A stretch of 31,701 nucleotides of DNA from Deltaproteobacteria bacterium (GTDB lineage Bacteria > Desulfobacterota > Syntrophia > Syntrophales > UBA5619). Position numbers and translations under genes: made by a program. The stretch lies in the NCBI GenBank assembly GCA_026388345.1, contig JAPLJY010000326.1:1-31701 (forward strand). The letters are read 5' to 3'. The stretch's first letter is position 1. Each line of letters begins with the position of its first letter. The notes beneath the pieces were generated by a model. It was not told the origin of the DNA and did not search any database. It was given only the letters and a program-made list of their open reading frames with translations. Shown piece by piece: positions 16,144 through 22,409 of the stretch.

Positions 16144-16587
16144 ATGGCCCAAATCAATGGAATCGAGCTGGGTTACACCTACGACCAGCTTGAGGTCGGG
16201 ATGTCCGCATCGTTCACGAAGACGATCACCGAAACGGACGTCTATCTCTTCGCCGGCATCTCCGGCGATTTCAACCCCATGCACACGAACGAGGAATTCG
16301 CCAAGCTCACCCCCTTCAAGACGCGCATCGCCCACGGCGCGCTGCCGCAGAGCCTGATCGCGCCGGTCCTGGGGATGAAGCTCCCGGGGCTCGGGACGGT
16401 CGCTCTGGAGATCCTGTGCCGGTTCCGCGCCCCCACCTTCTTCGGGGATACGGTCACCGCCACGGCGGAGGTGGAGGAGAAGCTCGAAAAAAGGCGCTGG
16501 GTCCGGATGAAGTGTACCTGGAAGAACCAGCGACAGGAGCTCGTCGCCGAGGGATACGCCCTGGTCATGCCCCCCATGGCCCTGTAA
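16144..16587 (+). CDS. MaoC-type (R)-enoyl-CoA hydratase/dehydratase
   Basis: This 147-residue single-hotdog protein hydrates a 2-enoyl-CoA or dehydrates a 3-hydroxyacyl-CoA. The hydratase-2 motif is intact: YLFAGISGDFNPMHTNEEFA, with catalytic Asp (D42) and His (H47). KTRIAHGAL and the later FRAPTFFGDTVTATAEV are also typical of the family. AAGGAGGG lies 5 bases ahead of the ATG. An in-frame extension back to 16015 is just translated repeat. The gene is followed by repeat copy 3 and then the acyl-CoA synthetase gene, in one operon divergent from the thiolase operon. In steroid side-chain systems MaoC proteins also bind DUF35 partners, which makes a link across the divergent operons plausible. 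Confidence 0.93.
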   Translation: MAQINGIELGYTYDQLEVGMSASFTKTITETDVYLFAGISGDFNPMHTNEEFAKLTPFKTRIAHGALPQSLIAPVLGMKLPGLGTVALEILCRFRAPTFFGDTVTATAEVEEKLEKRRWVRMKCTWKNQRQELVAEGYALVMPPMAL

Positions 16588-16589
16588 GT

Positions 16590-16668
16590 GAAGCCCCGTC
16601 CGCAGGGCGGGTCTTCCCGGCAAGGAAGGTGTCTGAAGGCGGGGCGTGCGGGTTGCGCTCCCGGTCAA
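16590..16668. repeat. Two-hairpin dispersed repeat, copy 3 (diverged)
   Basis: It starts three bases after the MaoC stop codon. GAAGCCCCGTCCGCAGGGCG opens it, followed by TCTTCCCGGCAAGGAAGGTG, then GGCGGGGCGTGCGGGTTGCG and CTCCCGGTCAA. It lacks the T-run and ATTGCGCC block of copy 2, and its second hairpin has lost the left arm. Orientation is the same as in copies 1 and 2. Confidence 0.8.
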
Positions 16669-16752
16669 AGTCGCCCACTCCGACCGACACCGAACCCCTG
16701 GGGACTCCGCGGGGAACCCTGTTGTTTCCGGAATCGTTGCAGGAGGTCCGAC

Positions 16753-18558
16753 ATGAATGAGAATCTGCCTCAGATCTTCAGGAATCAGGCCCGCCGGTAC
16801 GGGAACCGTCTGGCCGTCGAGAAAAGGCGGCACGGGCGGTGGGAAGGGTGGAGCTGGGAGACCTATTATGAAACGGCGATGGCCGCCGGTCTCGGGCTGT
16901 ACGATCTCGGCGTGCGGAAGAAGGACCGCGTCGCCCTCCTCAGTGAAAACCGTCTGGAATGGCTCGCCGCGGATATGGGCATCATCGGGATCGGGGCCTG
17001 CACCGTCCCCGTCTACGTGACCCTCCCCTCCACCGAAGTCGCTTACATCCTTTGCAACTCCGAGGCGAAGGTCTTCATTGCGGAAAATGAGGACGGGGTG
17101 CGGAAGGTCATGGAGCGGATCTCCGAGTGCCCGCTCCTGGAAAAGATCGTCGTGATTGACGGGACCGGGTGCGATCTCAGCTCCCGGATGATCATCACTT
17201 TCGAGGAGCTGATGAAACTCGGGAGGGTTCTCGCATCCAAGGCGCCGGACCTCTTCGGGAAGCTTGGCAACGAGATCCGTATCGACGATCTGGCCACGAT
17301 CGTCTACACCTCCGGGACCACCGGGCCGCCCAAAGGTGCGATGATCAGCCACGGCAACATCCTTTCCATTTTCACGGGGCTCGACGCCGTCGTCCCCGCC
17401 TACGAGGAGGACGAGACGGTCCCCTTTCTTCCGCTATGTCACGTCTTCGAAAGGGTCGCCGGCCATTTTTACGGGATGAAGGTCGGCATCACCGCCCATT
17501 ACACCGAAGGTTTCGACACCATTCTCGAAGACTTCCGGGTAAAAAGACCGACGATCATCCTGGCCGTACCCCGGGTCTGTGAAAAGATCTATGCGCGGAT
17601 CATGACCCAGGTCCGGGAACAGCCCCCCTGGAAGCGGCGGATTTTCCGCTGGGCGAGCGGCATCGGCGCCGAGGTCAGCGCGCTGCGGGAACGGAAAAAA
17701 CCCGTTTCCCCGCTGCTGAACCTCCGCTACCGCGTGGCCGACTTGCTGATCTACCGGAAGCTCCGGGAGGGTCTCGGGGGCCGGGTCCGCTGGATCACGG
17801 CGGCGGGCGCCCCCCTCTCCCGGGAGATCGAGGACTTCTTCAACGCGTCGGGGATCTTCGTCATCGAGGGGTATGGGCTGACCGAAACCACGGCACCCGT
17901 AAGCCTGAACGTGATGGACGATTACCGTTTCGGCACGACGGGCAAGCCTCTCCCCTGCAATGAGGTGCGGATTGCCGAAGACGGCGAGATCCTCGTCCGC
18001 GGGGGAAACATCTTCCGGGGGTACTGGCGAATGCCCCGGCAGACCGAGGAGGTCCTGAGCGGGGACGGCTGGTTCAAGACGGGTGACATCGGCCGTCTCG
18101 ACGAGGACGGATTCCTCGTCATCACCGACCGGAAAAAGGACCTGATCATCACCTCAGGGGGGAAGAACATCGCCCCGCAGAACGTCGAGGGGATGTTCAT
18201 GAAGGATCCGCTGTTCGAACACGTGGTCGTCATCGGGGACCGGCGGAAATACCTGACTGCGCTGATCTCCCTGAACATGGTGGAGGCGGGAAGGGTCGCC
18301 CGCGAGGCAGGGCTCTCTTTTGCGGCGGCGGAAGAACTCCTGGACCGGGACGGATTTCTCGCCATTGTGGCTAAGCGCGTGGCGGAAAGGAACCGGCTCC
18401 TCGCCCGGGTCGAAACGATCAAGGCTTACCGGCTCCTGAGGCAGCCCCTTTCGGAAAAGACAGGCGAGCTGACGCCATCGCTGAAATTGAAGCGGAAGGT
18501 CATCCTGGAGAAGTACCGGGAGCTGATCGAAGGCATGTATCCCCCGGAAATCCCGTAG
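16753..18558 (+). CDS. Long-chain acyl-CoA synthetase (AMP-forming)
   Basis: This 601-residue ANL-superfamily enzyme activates a carboxylic acid with ATP and CoA. The P-loop-like motif IVYTSGTTGPPKGAMISHGN is intact. FLPLCHVFERVAGHF is characteristic of FadD15-type long-chain ligases, as is ITAAGAPLSREIEDFF with GYGLTETTAPVS. The hinge and C-terminal domain follow: GWFKTGDIGRLDEDGFLVITDRKKDLIITSGGKNIAP, with the catalytic Lys region near LSEKTGELTPSLKLKRK. AGGAGG lies 6 bases ahead of ATG 16753. A longer frame to 16588 only translates repeat copy 3. It is co-transcribed with maoC and probably supplies the CoA ester for the hydratase and thiolase-fold proteins. Chain length of the substrate cannot be read from the sequence. 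Confidence 0.94.
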   Translation: MNENLPQIFRNQARRYGNRLAVEKRRHGRWEGWSWETYYETAMAAGLGLYDLGVRKKDRVALLSENRLEWLAADMGIIGIGACTVPVYVTLPSTEVAYILCNSEAKVFIAENEDGVRKVMERISECPLLEKIVVIDGTGCDLSSRMIITFEELMKLGRVLASKAPDLFGKLGNEIRIDDLATIVYTSGTTGPPKGAMISHGNILSIFTGLDAVVPAYEEDETVPFLPLCHVFERVAGHFYGMKVGITAHYTEGFDTILEDFRVKRPTIILAVPRVCEKIYARIMTQVREQPPWKRRIFRWASGIGAEVSALRERKKPVSPLLNLRYRVADLLIYRKLREGLGGRVRWITAAGAPLSREIEDFFNASGIFVIEGYGLTETTAPVSLNVMDDYRFGTTGKPLPCNEVRIAEDGEILVRGGNIFRGYWRMPRQTEEVLSGDGWFKTGDIGRLDEDGFLVITDRKKDLIITSGGKNIAPQNVEGMFMKDPLFEHVVVIGDRRKYLTALISLNMVEAGRVAREAGLSFAAAEELLDRDGFLAIVAKRVAERNRLLARVETIKAYRLLRQPLSEKTGELTPSLKLKRKVILEKYRELIEGMYPPEIP

Positions 18559-18611
18559 CAGGAACTTTACCGCCATTCTTCCGGGAAGCGGTCCCATGAC
18601 CATTCGATAAT

Positions 18612-18655
18612 CCATGAGATTGCCACGCAGCCTTCGGCTGCTCGCAATGACAGGA
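18612..18655. repeat. Short hairpin repeat (ATTGCCACG...CGCAATGACA type)
   Basis: The sequence contains GCAGCCTTCGGCTGC, a 6-bp stem with a 3-base loop, framed by ATTGC and GCAAT. Sequences of the form GAGATTGCCACG...CTCGCAATGACA are known as dispersed intergenic repeats in many bacterial genomes. It follows the acyl-CoA synthetase stop codon by about 55 bases. Only one copy is in the window. Confidence 0.55.
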
Positions 18656-18722
18656 AGGGTAAAAATCCAAAGGTCTCTCTACTGACGGCCTCGTAAAGAG
18701 TCTTAAAAGTCTCGAAAATGGG

Positions 18723-18846
18723 ACGGCTTCGTAAAAAGTTCGCAGGCAAGGCGCGCGAATCCTGAGGAATGAGGCGTACTTTTGCGTACGCCGCAATGAC
18801 GAAGGATGAAGCGCAACGCAGCATCCGGACTTTTTACGAAGCCGTC
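18723..18846. repeat. Dispersed palindromic repeat, copy B (124 bp)
   Basis: The ends are perfect 18-bp inverted repeats: GACGGCTTCGTAAAAAGT at the left and ACTTTTTACGAAGCCGTC at the right. An inner hairpin GGCGTAC..GTACGCC lies in the middle. The core matches copy A at 8490-8607. It lies between the convergent acyl-CoA synthetase and cysS genes and ends one base before the cysS stop codon. A partial end, GACGGCCTCGTAAAGAGT, lies just to its left (18685-18702), suggesting a second or nested copy. Confidence 0.87.
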
Positions 18847-18847
18847 T

Positions 18848-20308
18848 CTACTGAATCGTCCAGGTCGTCGTGTCCGGCGTGTCCCGGAGGATCACCCCCC
18901 GGGCGGCAAGATCTTTCCGGATCTCATCGGCCCGCTGCCACGCCTTCGCCGCCCGCGCGTCCCGGCGTTCCGCGATCAGACGCTCGATCTTAGCGACATC
19001 CAGCCCCCGCTTCCCCGACTCCCGCTCCCGGTCCTGACGCAGATAGTCATCCGCTTCCTGCCGGAAAAAACCCAGCACGGAACCGATCTCCCGGAGGGTC
19101 TTCTCCGCCTGGACAAAGGCGCCACGCGAAACGTCCGGCTTCTTCTCGGCAAGCGAGGTGTTGACCAGACGGATCGCATCGAAGAGGTGGCCGATCGCAC
19201 GCGCCGTGTTGAAATCGTCGTCCATGGACTCCACAAATCGCTCCCGGAGGGCCTGGAGCTCCGCCGCCATCCCGCCGTCCTTCTTCGCGGGTTCCGCGGC
19301 GGTCTCCGTTCCGCCGGCCGCAATGTCCCGGAGCAGATCCAGCGTCGAATAAAACCGGTTCATCCCCTGCCGCGCCTCGTTCAGGGCGGCGTCGGAAAAA
19401 TCAACAGGGCTCCGGTAATGGCTCTGGAGCAAGAAAAGCCGCAGTACCTCGGGGTGATACTGCTTAAGGATGTCACGGATCGTGAAGAAATTACCAAGTG
19501 ATTTCGACATTTTTTCGCTGTTCACCCGGACGAAGCCGTTGTGCACCCAGTAACGGGCCAACGTGCTTCCCGTCGCCCCCTCCGACTGGGCGATCTCGTT
19601 TTCATGGTGGGGGAAGATCAGGTCCTCGCCGCCCCCGTGGATGTCGAAGGTCTCCCCGAGATAACGCCGGCTCATTACGGAACACTCGAGGTGCCAGCCC
19701 GGCCGGCCGCGGCCCCAAGGGCTCTCCCACCAGGGCTCCCCCTCCTTGCTCGCCTTCCAGAGCACAAAATCGAGGGGATTGCGCTTCTTCTCGTTGACGT
19801 CGATGCGCGCGCCGGCCAGCATATCCTCGAGGTTCCGGCCCGATAGTTTTCCGTACCCCGAAAATCGTTCCACCGCGTAGAAGATATCCCCGCCGACCGG
19901 ATAAGCCAGGTCCTTTTCAAGCAGGTCCGTCACGAGGCGGATCATCCCGTCGATGTTCTACGTCGCCCGGGGGGTGAAGGTGGGACGGGCGATGCCGAGC
20001 GCATCCATGTCCTCGTCGTGCTGACGGATGAACCGCTCGGCGATCACGTCGATCCCGGCCTTTTCGCGGCGGGCCTTGTCGATGATCTTGTCGTCGACAT
20101 CGGTGAAGTTCTTCACATAGGTGACGTCCCAGCCCCGGTAACGGAGATAACGGGTGATCACATCGAAAACCACCGCCGAGCGGGCGTGTCCCACATGGCA
20201 GACGTCATACGCCGTGATCCCGCAGACGTAGATCCCGACCTTTCCCTCCTGCAGGGGATGGAATTCCTCTTTCTTTCGCGACTGGGTGTTGTAGATTCTC
20301 AGCGTCAT
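18848..20308 (-). pseudogene. cysS: Cysteinyl-tRNA synthetase gene with an in-frame TAG
   Basis: The reading frame encodes a class I aminoacyl-tRNA synthetase that charges tRNA-Cys. The first 116 codons carry the zinc Cys in YVCGITAYD and the HIGH-type motif CHVGHARS. Codon 117 is TAG (19958-19960), after TFTPRAT where homologues read RATEHI or similar. The same frame resumes at once (NIDGMIRLVTDLLEKDLAY) and holds the zinc site PGWHLECSVMS...[15 protein letters not shown], the KMSKSLGNF motif and the C-terminal anticodon-binding part. No frameshift is present: one codon interrupts an otherwise intact gene of 486 codons. Since cysS is normally essential, the TAG may be a sequencing error, a recent nonsense mutation, a suppressed codon, or a split with restart at ATG 19945. 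It lies 15 bases after argC. Confidence 0.9.
19958..19960 (-). other. In-frame amber codon within cysS
   Basis: The plus strand reads CTA, giving TAG on the coding strand at codon 117. One base change from GAG (Glu) or CAG (Gln) would create it. Other genes here (tctC, tctA, the acyl-CoA synthetase and rpmJ) end with TAG, so TAG is used as a normal stop in this genome. Confidence 0.95.
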
Positions 20309-20323
20309 CGTTCCTCCGCAAAA

Positions 20324-21361
20324 TCAGGGGTACAGGGCAACCAGGGGTAGACCGGTCCCCTCCGGGAGACCGGACATCAGGTTCATGTTCTGAATCGCCT
20401 GGCCGGAGGCCCCCTTGATCAGGTTGTCGATCACGGAGACGACGACGAGCCGCCCGGTCCGCTTGTCCACGGTCACGCCGATATCGCAGAAATTCGAGCC
20501 GACGACGGAGGAGAGGTTGGGAAACTGACCGGCCCGGCAGATCCGGACAAACGGCTCTTCCCGGTAGAATTCCCGATAAAGGACCATCGCCTCCTCGGCG
20601 GTCACATCTTTTTCCAGCTTCGCATAGATTGTGCTCAGGATCCCCCGTTTTACCGGCAGCAGGTGCGGCGTGAAGGAGATCTTCATCTCCCGACCCGCAA
20701 GGATGCTCAGTTCCTGTTCGATCTCCGGGGTGTGCCGGTGGCTTCCCACCTTGTATGCCTTAAACCCTCCGTCCACCTCGCAGAACAGTGAGCCGATCTG
20801 AGGCTCCCGACCCGCGCCGCTGACGCCCGATTTCGAGTCGGCAATCACGGAGGAGGGGTCGATCCACCGGGAGCGCAGAACGGGCGCAAGCCCCAGGATG
20901 ATGCTCGTGGGATAACAGCCCGGATTGGCCGTGAGACGGGTCTTGCGGATCTCCTCCCGATGAAGCTCGGGCAGGCCGTAAACCGCCTCGGGGAGCATCC
21001 CGGCGGCCGTATGCCGGCCGTACCAGGCCTCATAGGAGGCCGTATCCCGGATGCGGAAATCCGCGCTCAGATCGACGACCTTCCGGCCCGCCTGGACAAA
21101 GACGGGTGCGATTTCCATCGAAACACCGTGCGGGAGGGCCAAAAAGACGAAATCGACAAGACCGGCAACGACCTCGGGAGGGTCATTGCTGTAGAGAAGG
21201 TCGGTCCGTCCGGATAAAGCCGGATAGATCTCCGAAACCGGCGCCCCCGCAAACCGCCGGGAAGTCGCAACCACAACCTTCGCCTCCGGGTGGCCGAGCA
21301 GCAGCCGCATCAGTTCCTGCCCGGTATAGCCGCTGCCTCCGTAGATGCCGACTTTGATCAC
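20324..21361 (-). CDS. argC: N-acetyl-gamma-glutamyl-phosphate reductase
   Basis: This 345-residue enzyme reduces N-acetylglutamyl-5-phosphate to the semialdehyde with NADPH, the third step of arginine synthesis. The NADP-binding motif GIYGGSGYTGQELMRLL starts the protein. The catalytic Cys is C149 in TANPGCYPTSIILGL, and the His in KVGSHRHTPEIEQEL is conserved. Length matches the long ArgC type. Translation starts at GTG 21361, eight bases after AGGAGG. It lies between the rpsI terminator and cysS, and no other arg gene is nearby. A strong terminator only 24 bases upstream implies partial readthrough or a promoter inside rpsI. Confidence 0.96.
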   Translation of the reverse strand: MIKVGIYGGSGYTGQELMRLLLGHPEAKVVVATSRRFAGAPVSEIYPALSGRTDLLYSNDPPEVVAGLVDFVFLALPHGVSMEIAPVFVQAGRKVVDLSADFRIRDTASYEAWYGRHTAAGMLPEAVYGLPELHREEIRKTRLTANPGCYPTSIILGLAPVLRSRWIDPSSVIADSKSGVSGAGREPQIGSLFCEVDGGFKAYKVGSHRHTPEIEQELSILAGREMKISFTPHLLPVKRGILSTIYAKLEKDVTAEEAMVLYREFYREEPFVRICRAGQFPNLSSVVGSNFCDIGVTVDKRTGRLVVVSVIDNLIKGASGQAIQNMNLMSGLPEGTGLPLVALYP

Positions 21362-21384
21362 CTTAAAGCCTCCTGCTGAAATCC

Positions 21385-21411
21385 AAAAAAAAGGGAGGCC
21401 ATCAGCCTCCC
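21385..21411 (-). terminator. Intrinsic terminator after rpsI
   Basis: On the minus strand GGGAGGC, a 5-base loop and GCCTCCC form a perfect 7-bp stem, followed by eight Ts. It starts nine bases after the rpsI stop codon and closes the rplM-rpsI operon. Confidence 0.92.
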
Positions 21412-21419
21412 TGCGGAAT

Positions 21420-21812
21420 TTATCTCTTGGAGAACTGGAACCGCTTCCGGGCCCCCGGCTGACCGTATTTCTTTCTTTCCTTGATGCGGGAGTCCCGCGT
21501 CAGGAAACCGGCCTTCTTCAGGGCTGGCCTCAGATCCGCATCGTATTCCACCAGCGCCTTGGAGATGCCGTGTTTGATGGCGCCCGCCTGACCGGCCATG
21601 CCGCCCCCGTCCACACTGATGTAAAAATCCAGGAGACCCTTCTTCCCTGTCATCTCGAGGGGCTGCTGGATGATCATCTTCAGGCTTTCCCGCGTGAAGT
21701 AGTCATCGAAGTTCCGCTTGTTCACCTGCCAGACGCCAGTGCCTTCCTTCATATAGATCCGGGCAATGGCGCTCTTTCTCTTCCCTGTCGCGTAAAACCG
21801 TCTTTCCGTCAT
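21420..21812 (-). CDS. rpsI: 30S ribosomal protein S9
   Basis: This 130-residue protein begins [18 protein letters not shown] and ends with the basic tail [11 protein letters not shown], both diagnostic of S9; the C-terminal Lys/Arg reaches the P-site tRNA. The motif [21 protein letters not shown] and a [11 protein letters not shown] segment are also typical. It follows rplM after 51 bases, the standard L13-S9 pair, and shares its promoter. A terminator follows. Confidence 0.98.
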   Translation of the reverse strand: MTERRFYATGKRKSAIARIYMKEGTGVWQVNKRNFDDYFTRESLKMIIQQPLEMTGKKGLLDFYISVDGGGMAGQAGAIKHGISKALVEYDADLRPALKKAGFLTRDSRIKERKKYGQPGARKRFQFSKR

Positions 21813-21863
21813 ATCCCTCTCCCCATCGTGTTCACGGACCCGATATTTTCCCCGTCGCCAAAA

Positions 21864-22292
21864 TTACAGCGCCAGAATGCGGGGGCACTGCGCCTCGTGC
21901 GGATGGTCGCCGCCGGCGTAGATCTTGAGCTTTTTCAGCATGGCCCTTCCCAGCGTATTCTTGGGAAGCATCCCCTTCACGGCGGCCCGCAGCAGCTCTT
22001 CCGGTTTCTCCTGGAGCATCTTTCCCGCAGTCGTGGCCTTGAGACCGCCTGGATAGCCCGAGTAACGGTAATAGATCTTGTCCGTCAGCTTCTTACCGGT
22101 CAGACTGATCTTCTCGGCATTCACCACAATCACGAAATCTCCCGTATCCGCATGGGGGGTGTAAACGGGTTTGTGCTTTCCCCGCAGGCGGTGGGCAATT
22201 TCGCTCGCCAGCCTTCCCAGAACCTTGTCCCCGGCATCCACGAGATACCAGTCGCGACTGATCTCTCCCTGCTTTGCCTGATATGTCTTCAT
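21864..22292 (-). CDS. rplM: 50S ribosomal protein L13
   Basis: This 142-residue protein shows [38 protein letters not shown] and [19 protein letters not shown], all conserved in L13. I chose ATG 22292, preceded by AGGTGA, rather than the in-frame GTG one codon earlier. A consensus-like promoter lies just upstream, so it starts the rplM-rpsI operon independently of lptD. Confidence 0.98.
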   Translation of the reverse strand: MKTYQAKQGEISRDWYLVDAGDKVLGRLASEIAHRLRGKHKPVYTPHADTGDFVIVVNAEKISLTGKKLTDKIYYRYSGYPGGLKATTAGKMLQEKPEELLRAAVKGMLPKNTLGRAMLKKLKIYAGGDHPHEAQCPRILAL

Positions 22293-22327
22293 CACTTCAC
22301 CTAACTGCGCATGAATTTGAATCTGGG

Positions 22328-22356
22328 TAGATACGCAAATTTATCCTCTTTGTCAA
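22328..22356 (-). promoter_or_regulatory. Promoter of the rplM-rpsI operon
   Basis: On the minus strand TTGACA (22356-22351) is followed after 17 bases by TATCTA (22333-22328). The -35 is consensus. Transcription would start about 30 bases before the rplM start. Confidence 0.65.
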
Positions 22357-22409
22357 GGAAAAACCTGCATAAAAAATCAAAAAGGGATACAGGCCGCATT
22401 GCGGGGGGA

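Noticed and set aside
13397..16668. CRISPR array
   Set aside because: The three similar repeats are irregularly spaced (over 2 kb and about 0.5 kb apart), contain two hairpins each and have no spacer-repeat periodicity; no cas genes are present.
19958..19960. Genome-wide recoding of TAG
   Set aside because: tctC, tctA, the acyl-CoA synthetase gene, rpmJ and cysS itself all terminate at TAG at normal family lengths, so TAG is read as stop in general.
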